From assembly GCF_000005505.3 (NCBI RefSeq), contig NC_016131.3, positions 45,469,355 through 45,533,354 of the forward strand: 64,000 nucleotides of DNA, read 5' to 3'. How positions within the stretch are numbered: position 1 is the first letter of the stretch; every line of letters starts with the position of its first letter. Both the position numbers and the translations under genes were made by a program. Below the pieces are notes generated by a model, which saw only the letters and a list, made by a program, of their open reading frames with translations, was not told the DNA's origin and made no database searches. This document shows positions 48,595 through 59,716 of this stretch, piece after piece. The stretch is from Brachypodium distachyon. Lineage: Eukaryota > Streptophyta > Magnoliopsida > Poales > Poaceae.

Positions 48595-49282
48595 CATTGC
48601 GGAAATGCAAGTTAGGCGTGTTTCAGTACAAAAAATTATTGCAAAATTCTGATCACCTCGCGCTAGCAATACGCTAGAAATATGCCCTATTCTATTGCAC
48701 GCTATTCGGTCATCCATATCGGTCAAGCAGGCTCTACTTAGATTGCGCTTGTTGTGTTGCTACACTATCATACAAAATAATGTCCACAAAATTAAAAATA
48801 TATATACGGGCCATCCATTTTTCTTATCTGACGGTATATATTTACTGATATTCCCTGATTGGAGTAACCTCACAGAAACGAACAGAGTAGCAGAAAACAG
48901 GGGCAAATTAGTAATCTAGCGCTGTAGGAAATCACAGTATAACCTCGATCGGTTTCTGCAACGGCGGCCTGCGTCAGACCATAATCGTGTAGAATGTAGA
49001 ATAAATTCAAAAGGGATAGTACCACCAACGGAGATGTTGGTTGATAGATCTTGACCTGATGCACCTTGTAAACTGACTTGCATTAAGCATACAATAATCA
49101 CAGTGATACATCTAAAACGCTGGACAAGGGGAGTGATAACATTATCAATTGATCTGACATAATTAAAAAAACAAATTAACAAGAAAAGATATACGTGCAC
49201 ACAAAAATAATACTACGACTGACCTTATCAACTGAAAATACATAGCAAAATTGTCTAAATTCCAAAATACAAAATAGCAGTC

Positions 49283-49367
49283 CTAATCCTACTATGTTTT
49301 GGCAAACCCTCAGACGCCGAGTCCTAATCCTGCTATGTTTTGGCAACACCTCCGGCGCCCTGGCCTT
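49283..49367. repeat. Short ~43-bp tandem repeat before the Helitron gene
   Basis: AGTCCTAATCCTACTATGTT and AGTCCTAATCCTGCTATGTT, each followed by TTGGCAA and a CC-rich tail with CGCCG. Confidence 0.7.
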
Positions 49368-49923
49368 TAAATCCAGGCGTGGTGGGTAGAGGTACACCGC
49401 AATCCAACACTTTCAACTTCAATCCACAACCATCCATGGCGGCAAACGATTCTTCAGCATTGGCAAAAGGTTTATCTCCTCTCCTACAAGCTTCTCTCTT
49501 CTCTGTTCCCCTCCGTAGCTATTTCTGTTCAATAATAGAGAGCATATCCTCGTGATCAGAGAGATCAGAATCAGCTTTAGCCAATTCATAAAGTTGCCTT
49601 AGCAAGTCCACCACCTATGCATTACAACATATAATTAGGACGGTGACTTCATGATAGAATCAAATTCAAATTTCAAATGCCAGCTGAGTTGTAACAAACC
49701 TTTAACTGTTCACTGATTGATGACACATAGTTCAGCAGATCATCTGACGTCCATATAGGAAAACAAAATTTACAGTACCTGGAGCAATTAAGCAGCACTA
49801 TACATGTTTGAAGTTACGACAATTACTAACCAATGCCAAAAGAAAAAGAGCACACAATTAATTTCCATATCATTGATGCAATGTTGCCCAACAGGTCAGT
49901 GTGTACAAGAACCAGCGAAACCT

Positions 49924-50625
49924 ATGAGCTGCAGCTACACAAACTCAGGTGATGATGATCAGGACATGCCAGTTCAAATTGACGTTACGAGCCCAACACA
50001 TGGTTCACAGTATGATACAGCTCACAATACGAGAGAAGAAAAAAATCGAGCAAGACGGGAACGTGATAAAGCTCGACGAGGTATGATAACACCCAAGCAG
50101 AGGGAGGAGATTAATGCCCGTAGAAGAGCCAGCATCATGCCGCAGCAGAGGGAGGAGATTAATGCCCGTAGAAGAGCCAGCATCACGCTGCAGCAGAGGG
50201 AGGCAAGAAATGCACGTAGAAGAGCCAGCAATACAGCCGAGAAGAGGGATGAGATTAATGCCCGTAGGAGAGCTATGAGCTGCAGCTACACAAACTCAGG
50301 TGATGATGATCAGGACATGCCAGTTCAAATTGACGTTACGAGCCCAACACATGGTTCACAGTATGATACAGCTCACAATACAAGAGAAGAGAAAAATCGA
50401 GCAAGATGGGAACGTGATAAAGCTCAACGAGGTATGATAACACCCAAGCAGAGGGAGGAGATTAATGCCCGTAGAAGAGCCAGCATCACGCCGCAGCAGA
50501 GGGAGGAGATTAATGCCCGTAGAAGAGCCAGCATCACGCCGCAGCAGAGGGAGGCAAGAAATGCACGTAGAAGAGCCAGCATTACAGCCGAGAAGAGGGA
50601 GGAGATTAATGCCCGTAGGAGAGCT
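49924..50625 (+). repeat. 351-bp in-frame tandem duplication containing 48-bp (16-aa) basic repeats
   Basis: Copies at 49924-50274 and 50275-50625 are nearly identical and keep the frame. Each ends in four 48-bp units encoding variants of QQREEINARRRASITP; further diverged units follow to about 50700. The ORF through this region is 49804-51189. Confidence 0.92.
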
Positions 50626-51158
50626 TCTAATGCCCGTAGAAGAGCCAATCTTACACCCCAGCAGAAGGACGAGATTAATGCCTGTAAGAGAGAGCAGAGG
50701 GAGGAGAGCAATGCACATAGAACAAACAACAGGAAAAATAAGACGTTTGAAGAGAGGAATGCTCAACAGAGGGCTACCAGGAAAAAACTTTCAGTTCAAG
50801 ATAGGCAAGGCATAAATTCACAGCGAAAAGCACACAGGCAGACAATACCAGCCGGGGAGAGACAGGGACAGCTAGCACGACGTAATGAAACATTTGCAAC
50901 CAAGAGGAAAACGCCATGTGCCCAGTCCATCGCAATGCCCTGCCCTGATACAGCTGAAGCCAACCACGTATCAAGCACACAAGCATCCATTGTCAAAGAG
51001 ACAGGTGCTTCTTCGCCAGCAAGCACATCATCCAGCTCATTCACCATCAGAACCGACGGTAATAATCAAATTAGTGGCAAACTTCTTATGCCCAGATATT
51101 CTGTTTTGTTAAGCTCGATCACATTGCAGGTGACAAGGAAACCTTCCTTAGGGATATC

Positions 51159-53224
51159 ATGGACAAAGACGTCTCCTCCAATGACTTGATGGATGATGAG
51201 TACTACATGTTTGCCGGAGAATGTATGCCCCAACCTTCAAATCTCACCGATTTATATTACAAGATAATGTGTTGTTCTCTTATAAGAATGTCTATCTCAA
51301 TACCTACAGGTTCTGCAGACATGGACATTGACGGACCAACGGATGCAGCTCCGACAGGCGATGGCATCGACCCATTCGACTTCGTCTACTCAAATATCCC
51401 AGACAGCACCCATATCATGAAACACGCTGCGAACTGCGATCACTGCAAGGCCAAGAAGTTTGAGTATGAGAGCAAAGGATCCTGTTGTCGGAATGGGCAG
51501 ATAGAGCTGGCAGACCCAGATCCAGAGCCCATCCCGGAGCTTATGAGGCTATGGTCTAGCGCTGATGCGGACTCACGTCATTTTCGAGATAGCATTAGGT
51601 TCTTCAACGGTCACTTCTCCTTCACAACCCTCGGCGTCAGCCTTGACGACAACTACACAAACATGAGGTCTGGGGTGTACACGTTTCGGGCGCACGGAAC
51701 AATATACCATAATGTGCATTTTTTTCCGGAGCTGGTTCAAAACCCGAACATCTACAGCTCTACTTCTATGACGACGATCCCAGTCTAAGCCATCGCAGTG
51801 AGGCTACCAAGAACCTGGACCAAGATGTCGTCAAAAAGGTGGCAAACATCATGAGAGGTAACCCCTACTCCACGACGTTTAGAAATCTAGGCACCCATGC
51901 GGGCAGCCTCGCGGAGTACCGCATCGACCTGAACACCGACAAGAAGCTGGATCAATGGACATACAACACTCCTATTGCATCAGAAGTGGCAGCTATCTGG
52001 GTGGAGGGCACCGACCTGGCGAGGAGGTTCGAACGCAGCATCACTCTGTATGGAGACAACGATGAAAGATACATCATACAGGCTACACATGGCTGCTACG
52101 CGTGCTTTGGGAGTTAGCACAACGGTCAAGGGACGACGACGATTCAGGTTGGCCTTTCGGAGATGATTTAGCATTTCAATTTCTATACCATTATGATACA
52201 TTTCTAACTCTCCTCCCACCTTGCTTTTCAGAAGAGACAGGTAACCGTCTGTGCGTATCTATCAGGGACTACTACTGCTACAGGTTATAGACGCGTCCTG
52301 CGATATTCAACCCGATACTACACGGAGCACGCCTGTTCCAGCAGTACGCAGTCGACGTGTACATAAAGATCGAGGGCACCAGGTTGAACTGGTTCCGAGA
52401 ACACCAGCCATAGATTCGAGCTGACCTATACAAAGGCGTCGTTGATAGCATCGCGGCAGGGGAGACTCGAGCGAGTGAGGTTGGTAAAAGGACAGTGCTC
52501 CCATGGTCATTCCAAGGAGGGGACAGATGTATGAAGAGAAGGCACATGGACGCAATGGCCTTGGTGCAGAAGTACGGCAAGCCGGACATCTTCCTAACGA
52601 TGACCTGCAACCCCAATTGGGATGAGATCGTCAACGAGCTGTTCCCCGGCCAAACTCCTCAGGACCGACCGGACCTCGTCGTACGGGTATTCAGAGCTAA
52701 GCTTGAAGCCATGAAAGACATGCTTTTCAAAGAACACATACTCGGCGTTGTCATAGCATATGTTTACGTGGTCGAGTTCCAGAAGAGAGGCCTCCCACAT
52801 GCCCACTTCCTGCTTATCATGGATTCTAAATACAAGCTCAAGGTGCCGGAGAAATATGACCGCCTAATACAAGTACCCGGAACTTTATGCCATGGTCGTC
52901 AAGCACATGATGCACGGCCCGTGTGGTGTTCTTAAGCCAAACAACGTATGCATGAAGGACGGGTTGTGTAAGAACCTATACCCGAGGCCATTCAACAGTA
53001 CCACCATCCAAGGGAAGGATTCTTATCCTGTATATCATCGACGGGACAATGGTCGCAGCGCTCATGTCCGAGGTCAGACGCTGGATAACAGATGGGTTGT
53101 GTCGTACAACCCTTACCTCCTCCGTATGTTCAACTGCCACATTAACGTCAAGGTGTGCTCCGGCATCAAGGTAGTCAAATATATTTACAAGTACATCTAC
53201 AAGGGGGAGACCGAACGTCGATGA
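51159..53224 (+). pseudogene. Helitron Rep-nuclease part, broken
   Basis: Frames 51159-51788, 51839-52117, 52495-52935 and 52892-53224 together give the plant Helitron Rep region: CDHCKAKKFEYE, the FRDSIRFFNGHFSFTTLGV block, GTIYHNV, IQATHGCYA, then LPWSFQGGDRCMKRRHMDAM, KPDIFLTMTCNPNWDEI, the HUH metal site and the tyrosine motif. An apparent intron lies at about 51220-51309 (GTATGC...CTACAG). Stops occur at 52117, 52290 and in the frame near 52411. Codons at the catalytic HUH and tyrosine sites are still intact. Confidence 0.85.
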
Positions 53225-53382
53225 ATTTTGAGCAGCCTGACAGCGACGGAAACATCGACGAGATCAAGAGATATATTGACGCGAGGTGGGTTACTCCACC
53301 AGAAGCTATGTGGAGGATCTTTGGCTTCAACCTGTACGATAACTCGCCGTCAGTCCTATAGCTGCCGCTTCATCTTCCTGGT

Positions 53383-55552
53383 ATGCATATGGTATCGTTC
53401 AACGCGAAGGAGGATCTTAGAGACGTAGTCGAGCGGGAGAAGGCATCAAAATCAATGCTCACGGAGTATTTTGAGGCCAACCAAACACACGAGTGTGCAA
53501 GAACCATACTATACAAGGATTTTCCAGAATGGTTTACATGGCAGGCGGGAGATAAGTATTGGAAGGAAAGGAAACAACGGCCCCAAGTAGGCCGAATCGT
53601 GTCAGCCCATCCTGCGGAGGGAGATAGGTATTATCTAAGGGTACTGCTTAACCATGTTGCAGGCTATACTTCATTCGAAGACATGCAAACGGTTGACGGC
53701 GTCCTACATGAAACATTTCGGGAGGCTGCCGAAAAAAGGGGTCTTATCGAGGCCGACAACGCACTCGACGAGTGCCTAACGGAGGCAGAGCAATTCGCGA
53801 TGCCATCGTCGCTCCGAAGGCTCTTCGCAACAATATTGGTATTCTGCGAGCCCGGAGATCCGCGCGGTCTCTGGGATAGGCACCTTGAGGGAATGTCAGA
53901 AGACTACAAACAATACATCACTTGCCCAATCACGGTGGAGCAGAAGGTGTTGCTTGACATCAGAAAAATGCTGCAGTCCATGGGCAAAGAAATAACGTCA
54001 TTCCCTCTTCTGAAAATGGACGAAACATATGACGACACTGGCGGCGAGGCTAGGGAGATCATCGAGGAGTCCAGTATCGCGGTCGACATTGAGGACGCTT
54101 CTCTGGCGTCCTCCCTTAACCCTGAGCAGAGGTCTGCATACGACGAGATACTTGCGGCTGTTGACAGCGGCACTGGAGGAGTGTTTTTTGTCGACGGGAC
54201 AGGAGGCACCGGGAAGACATTCCTATACAGGGCCTTGCTCGCTAAGCTCAGAGGTGAGGAGAAGATAGCAGTGGCTACGGCAACAGCGGGTATCGCTGCT
54301 TCAATCATGCCAGGAGGCAAGACCGCCCACTCAAGGTTCAAGATACCCCTTAACATAGTAGATGGCGCGTCTTGCAACTTCACAAAACAGAGTGGGACGG
54401 CCAACCTATTGAGGATGGCTTCGCTTATAATATGGGATGAGGCCACAATGACCAAGCGTCAGGCGATCGAGGCACTTGACAATAGCATGCGCGACATCAT
54501 GGGTCGACGAGACTGTCCGTTCGGGGGAAAGACCGTCGTGTTCGGCGGAGACTTCAGGCAGGTGCTTCCGGTTGTGAGGAAGGGCACACGGGGTCAAATA
54601 ATTGACGCAAGTCTACGCATTTCGTACCTATGGGAGAAGATGCGCCATCTCAAGCTCGTGACAAACATGAGGGCGCATAGCGACCCATGGTTTGCGGACT
54701 TCTTACTGCGTGTCGGCAATGGCACCGAGGAGGCTGATGGAGAAGGAAACATACGGCTTCCCAGAAGACGTGTGTGTGCCGTCTACTGACAAGGAGAGTG
54801 ACATAGAGAGGTTGATAGACCATGTGTTCCCAGATTTGAACACCAGCATGGCTGACCCGAACTATATTACTTCTAGAGCTATCCTCACGACGAAGAATGA
54901 CAACGTCGACAATATAAACATGCGAATGATAGAGCGTTTCAATGGAGAGGAAATGATCTTCCATAGCTTCGACAGTGCGGAGGATGATCCATATGGTTAC
55001 TACCCTCCTGAGTTCTTGAACACGCTTACCCCGAATGGGCTGCCTCCGCACGTTCTCAAATTGGAGATCAACTGCCCTTTTATACTGCTAAGAAACATTG
55101 ACCCGGCTAACAGATTGTGTAACAGCACGAGGCTCATAGTACGTGGATTCTAGAAAAATGCAATCGATGTTGAGACCGTGCTGGGACAGCAAGCTGGGAA
55201 GAGGGTTTTCCTTCCTCGGATTCCGTTCTGCCCATCCGACGATGAAATATTACCCTTCTGTTTCAAGAGGAAGCAGTTCCCGATTTGGCTGAGCTTTACA
55301 ATGACGATCAACAAGGCACAAGGCCAGACAATCCCAATTGTTGGCGTGTACCTACCGGAACCGGTGTTCTCCCACGGCCAGTTGTACGTGGCCTTGTCAA
55401 GGGCAACAGCTAGAAGGAACATAAAAATCCTCACCGTGAAGAATGATGATGAGAATGCAAAAAAATCAAAGCCAAGGCAACCAAAGAAACAAAAGACATC
55501 CTTGGTGTCTACGACAAAGAATATTGTGTACAAAGAAGTCCTCAACGCATGA
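53383..55552 (+). pseudogene. Helitron PIF1-like helicase part, broken
   Basis: Frames 53383-54789, 54692-55153 and 55178-55552 make up a PIF1-family 5'-3' DNA helicase preceded by the Helitron linker (CARTILYKDFPEWFTW, YYLRVLLNHV). A 1-bp insertion near 54763 ends the first frame. A stop follows VRGF at 55153. The end carries an Asn/Lys-rich tail. All core helicase motifs remain readable. Confidence 0.88.
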
Positions 55553-56539
55553 TGGCCCTTGATTGTTGCGTGCAACTTTGTCATTAAGTATTTAAGATAT
55601 TTACCAGATAATATTTCTCATATTCTAAAATAGATTTAAAGCCAACACCCTACATTGATTTACGAATTTGCCAAGATTTATACCTATTTTTCTTCTGAGG
55701 AAATTAGTTTGTGAAATTATTCCATATAGAACATGAGGGGCTGCATAAGAATTAGCAGCCATTTTCTGATTTGGTTTGCTCCTTATGCTTCTAATGATAT
55801 TTTTTATGGCCTTTGTAAGCTTGATAGTTGGTACGGTTTGGCCTATAAATTGGGTTGCATGGGAGACTAAAGTACTTCATCCGTTCCATAAAAGTGTCGA
55901 CCACTTAGTATAAAATTTGTCGCATATGATTAATTTTAATAAAATCTAGAAATTTAGATGTAATATTATATATTAATTAAATAATTTATTATGAATAAAC
56001 TCATTTGACAGACGCTATATGCAAAAATGGCAGCACACAATGTATGTGGCCACGCATGCGTGGGCCGTCGCAACGCACGGGCATCTCCACTACGGCATGA
56101 TGTATGTGATTACAATGTCAATGGTGTGTATGTGGGCTCGACATTGTTTATATTCAGCGAAGACTGAAGAATATGAACACCGGTAAAAGGAAGGAAGAAG
56201 CAGAGATCATTCTTATTCCTTTTGTTGACGAAAACTTTTCATGTTAAAGAAGTGATACATGTGTAAGGGACGGCTCACACTTACACGCATCTGCTCTGTT
56301 CTACAGGCAGCCACAGGACTCTCATGCCATGTGCATCAATGCATCATCAGGGTTTCATACATTGGAGCAAGACCATGGTCCATGGATCCTAAAAAGTGTA
56401 CCACTAGATTTAGTTACACGCAGCTAAACTTCTAATATATGAATGTATCAATTTACACAAACTCAACTTCCTCAGGAGATTAACGTCGAACACATGCCGC
56501 CCAACCCCCTTGGAGCTTGGGCGATCTCTTCCCCAAATC
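55553..56539. other. Non-coding stretch downstream of the Helitron helicase
   Basis: A half-Stowaway sequence (CTTCATCCGTTCCATAAAAG) begins near 55877. A Helitron-like terminal hairpin lies at 56049-56094 (TGCGT...ACGCA followed by CGGGCATCTCCACTAC). No gene. Confidence 0.4.
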
Positions 56540-56905
56540 TCATACTATTTTTTTACTTATGATCTTAGCAAACGCATCACTATTAACTCGCGGAGGCGGC
56601 GCTGACCTGTTGGTCCTAACGCTTCTTGGAGTCGTGTACACCTGAAGCGCCTCCATCTGCTCCCTCGTCGGCGGCTGATCGTTGTTCTTGATGGACCGGT
56701 GCACGTCGTATGTCGTCGCCCCGAAGAACACGAGCCTGCAGATACCAAACCAAGAGAATACACCGCGTGTCACCATTGAGGAGGGAGGGAAAAGCAAACG
56801 GGTAAGAACAACACGGTAGCACCGGCGGCGGCGGACGGTGGCGACTTACCCTGCGGCGAAGAGCGCAACCTGCCTAGGGGAGACGTGCTTGCCCAACGGC
56901 CTCAT
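56540..56905 (-). pseudogene. Small single-pass membrane protein (conserved plant family, unknown function), C-terminus frameshifted
   Basis: Exon 1 is 56850-56905 (MRPLGKHVSPRQVALFAAG) and exon 2 starts at 56735 (LVFFGATTYDVHRSIKNN, then QPPTREQMEALQ). The join is GT-AG and in phase and creates one short hydrophobic segment followed by a polar tail. This resembles a small plant protein family, probably organellar, of about 60 residues that I cannot name. After EALQ the sequence still contains a frame ending GAC-TCC-AAG-AAG-CGT-TAG at 56616, but one base is missing before it. Translation instead runs on about 26 residues to a stop at 56540. Either a pseudogene or a gene fragment, possibly carried by the surrounding Helitron. 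Confidence 0.6.
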
Positions 56906-58220
56906 CTTGCTCGTGTCGGTACAGCCCGTAGCAAGCGGAAGCTCGATACTTGTAAGAAGCCCATGGGCTGAGCTAAACCTGGATAGTGGGCTAATGGGCT
57001 AGTAGTCACTATTTATAGGCTTTCTTCTATAACTTGGCTCATTTCTACGGCAGTTAAATTTTGGGAGTTGCGTTGCTTAACCGCGTGCTGCTGCTGTCTT
57101 CGATGCTTGCACCGGCAGCAGCCGTCGCCTCCCGCCATGTGCTTGAACCCTAAACTGGATCTCATGCATGGATGGCGGACGACGGCCACCGGTTACTTCA
57201 ACTGTCCACGATGTCCTGCCATGCCACAACCACAGATCATTTGAAATGTTCAGTAAATGACTCGATGTTGATCAGAGGAGGTAGAGCAAACAGGAAATCA
57301 ATAGCTGAAAGAGTATTGTTTTTTTTAAAATAACTAGCAAAGGAAACAGTATGGCGTGGATGCTATGCGTAACGGATGAAAAAACATATCTAGCAAGCAC
57401 ATCTGGCTTCCTACATCCACGTTGCCGAATCCATACCTGCGCCAACAGCCGTCGGACAGCGGTAGCTGCCTCACAACAAAAACATCAACCGAAAGCCGAT
57501 CTACCATAGATGCACCCAAATCCACTATCACGACCGCAAATCGGACACATGAAGTCGAACAACTCTCGCTCCTGGACTCCCAGTCAGCATAAGCAGCAAT
57601 AACACCAGAAACAACACAACAGAATGAAAGACTCTACTGAGACAAAAAGATGGGCTGTCAAAAAGGTAGAGGAGGTAGGATGGGCAGTTGGTCAGATCTA
57701 GTATGGATCGTACATGGACGATAGTTGGAGTCGGCGGCTCTCCTAGGCTTCCCTCATCTGGGATCCCTGGGGAAGAGGATCAAGTTGGCCCTTGCGAATA
57801 ACTTGATGCACTATCTCCCTTCAACCCTTTGAGCGAAATGTAGCAAAAGGAAGCAAAATCCATGGACCGACCCCATTGTCTCCACCCTGTAGGAACTACG
57901 AGATCACCCTGTTCAATAAGTGGAACACATTAGCCGTCCGCTCTCCGGTTGTAAGGAAGATTTCGTGTTGAACATCCACGGAAAAAGTCGTGACGTGTGC
58001 GTTGGGCTGTGGCAGCGCATGGGCATTTCCACTAGTATATATTAAACATTGACAATATGTATAAATTTGTGATTTCCCAATTCAAGAACTACCTGTACTA
58101 CCACTGGTGCCAGTGCTCAGCATTATATAGCAGTTACATTAACAATATGAATAAACTTGTGATTTGTAATTAAGTAGACTGAATAGAGAAGCTATCAGAG
58201 AAGAAAGAACCTCGAACGGG
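56906..58220. other. Spacer containing a candidate Helitron 3' end at 58035
   Basis: Bases 57990-58035 read GCGTTG-loop-CAGCGC followed by ATGGGCATTTCCACTAG then T. That is the layout of a grass Helitron 3' terminus: a GC hairpin about 15 bases before CTAG. The rest of the stretch has no supported gene. Confidence 0.4.
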
Positions 58221-58252
58221 GAACAGAGAACAGAGAACAGAGAACAGAGAAG
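58221..58252. repeat. 7-bp (GAACAGA)n microsatellite
   Basis: Four units followed by a purine-rich tail. Confidence 0.85.
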
Positions 58253-58890
58253 GAGAAGTGGAGATGGGACATGGGAGGAGGCCGGATGGAGCAGGGGGAG
58301 CCGAGGAGGAGGGGAAGGAAACTGAACCGCGTCGCCTCGGCGGAGACCGGAGAGGGCGGCGGCAAGGCAGCAGCAGCCAGCAGGAGCGGCGAGGCGACGG
58401 CAGCGGCGCAGCAGCCAGCAGGGGCAGCGAGCCGGTGGCAGCGCAGCAGCAGGGGCAATAACACCCGAATTCACAAAAACTTTCGTGTGATTTGTGAATG
58501 AGAAACAGAAATGGAAATTTTCTGGGAGAAAATTCCAAATTCTCTCAGTGCCCTTCTACAATCGCTGACAAATTGATAAGAACAATCAGAAATAATCAGG
58601 GCAAAGAGGTGAAATTAGGGCTTACAAAGTAGAGACCCGGTGGCCTGCACCCAGGGGCGAGAAGCGCGCTAGATTGAGTATGGTTGTAGCTCCGCTCTTC
58701 GGAGGGCTCCGCACCTGTGGCCTCAGGGGAACTGTGGCTTCAGCGGCGGAGGCGGAGTTGTGCGAAGACGTCACGACGGCGACGGGGAAGGACGATGTGA
58801 GCCGGCCGTGGGCGGTGACGAGCAGAACGAAACGATCTAAACCGGGCTGTCGGATGTGTGTCTTTTTTAACGGAGGCGGCATTTGATTCA
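58253..58890 (-). other. GC-rich region upstream of RPL35A; possible divergent exon
   Basis: A minus-strand open frame at 58622-58891 meets a good donor (CTTT-GTAAGC at 58620-58628) and lies head-to-head with RPL35A. It could be the first exon of a divergent transcript. The product has no recognised domain, and the CAG-rich frames at 58170-58540 look like low complexity. Confidence 0.25.
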
Positions 58891-58988
58891 TTTCGTGGCC
58901 TGTTTAGTTTCCTCACGGGCCTCGTGAGGTCCACTTGGGCAGAAGGAACGAGCGCAGCCCATACGGCCCATATACCCTACGTGACGTT

Positions 58989-58996
58989 AAACCCTA
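58989..58996 (+). promoter_or_regulatory. Telo-box (AAACCCTA) of the RPL35A promoter
   Basis: AAACCCTAGCCC lies 190 bases before the ATG, with GGCCCAT (site II-like) elements just upstream near 58958-58970. This pairing is typical of plant ribosomal-protein promoters and co-regulates them with growth. Confidence 0.7.
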
Positions 58997-59075
58997 GCCC
59001 ACCGTGCTGAGACGAATCTGCGTCGTTTATCTTGGCGATGATGCGATCTCAACCGTCCAAATATCGGCCGCCTCC

Positions 59076-59084
59076 CATATAAAG
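59076..59084 (+). promoter_or_regulatory. TATA box of RPL35A
   Basis: CATATAAAG at 103 bases before the ATG. Confidence 0.65.
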
Positions 59085-59178
59085 CGCCTCCAACGCGCGC
59101 CGTCGCATCGCCCTCAAGAAGCCTCCACCAAACTCCCCAGCTCTCGTCTCCGGCGGCGGAAGGTAAACAGCAGCAGCC

Positions 59179-59716
59179 ATGGTGAAGGGACGCACGGGAC
59201 AGCGCGTCAGGCTCTACGTCAGGGGCACCATCCTCGGATTCAAGAGGTGAGGCAGCGCTTCTTCGCACACCCACAGCGTTCTCTGCGGCTGGATGTAGTC
59301 ATTTCCTTGTTGCGATTGATTGAGCCTTTGCGCTAATGGCGTGTGGTGTGTTGCAGGTCGAAGTCGAACCAGTACGAGAGCACTTCGCTGGTGCAGATCG
59401 AGGGGCTCAACACCAAGGAGGACGTGTCGTGGTACGCCGGCAAGCGCATGGCGTACGTCTACAAGGCCAAGACCAAGAGCAGCGGCACCCACTACCGCTG
59501 CATCTGGGGCAAGGTCACCCGCCCGCACGGCAACTCCGGTGTCGTCCGCGCCCAGTTCAAGTCCAACCTCCCGGCAGAGTCCATGGTGACTTACTGACTG
59601 CCCCATCCTTTCTTGTACCGATACTACAACCCTCATTCTTTTTTGCTGAGTCTGTTGTTTTGTTCCGTGTGTAGGGGCGCAAGGTTAGGGTGTTCATGTA
59701 CCCAAGCAGCATCTAA
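59179..59716 (+). CDS. RPL35A: 60S ribosomal protein L35a (eL33), 112 aa, three exons
   Basis: Exons 59179-59246, 59357-59585 and 59675-59716 total 339 nt (112 codons plus stop), the family length. The protein starts [20 protein letters not shown] and contains [50 protein letters not shown], and ends [13 protein letters not shown]. All junctions are GT-AG and in phase. eL33 is a component of the large cytosolic ribosomal subunit. The gene is intact, with telo-box, site II-like motifs and TATA box upstream, as expected for a highly expressed translation gene. Confidence 0.97.

Larger units (their letters stand above)
49434..55552 (+). mobile_element. Helitron-family element, RepHel coding region (degenerate)
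   Basis: Plus-strand pieces in order: a possible start at 49437 (MAANDSSALAK then a GTTTAT donor); a basic repeat region 49924-51060; a Rep/helitron-like N-terminal region 51159-52290; the Helitron_like_N nuclease with the HUH motif LPHAHF near 52790-52815; the two-tyrosine motif KYIYKYIYKG near 53172-53203; and a PIF1-type helicase at 53990-55450 with Walker A GTGGTGKTF (54196-54222), Walker B LIIWDEATM, FGGDFRQVLPV, and the late motifs INKAQGQTIP and YVALSRAT. Helitrons replicate by a rolling-circle mechanism using this protein. At least six frame changes and several stops make it inactive. 5' TC and 3' CTRR ends were not fixed; see the candidate ends at 56094 and 58035. Confidence 0.88.

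Noticed and set aside
58170..58540. Cys/Ser/Leu-rich 122-codon minus-strand frame
   Set aside because: It derives from the CAG- and GAACAGA-rich repeats; no homology pattern.
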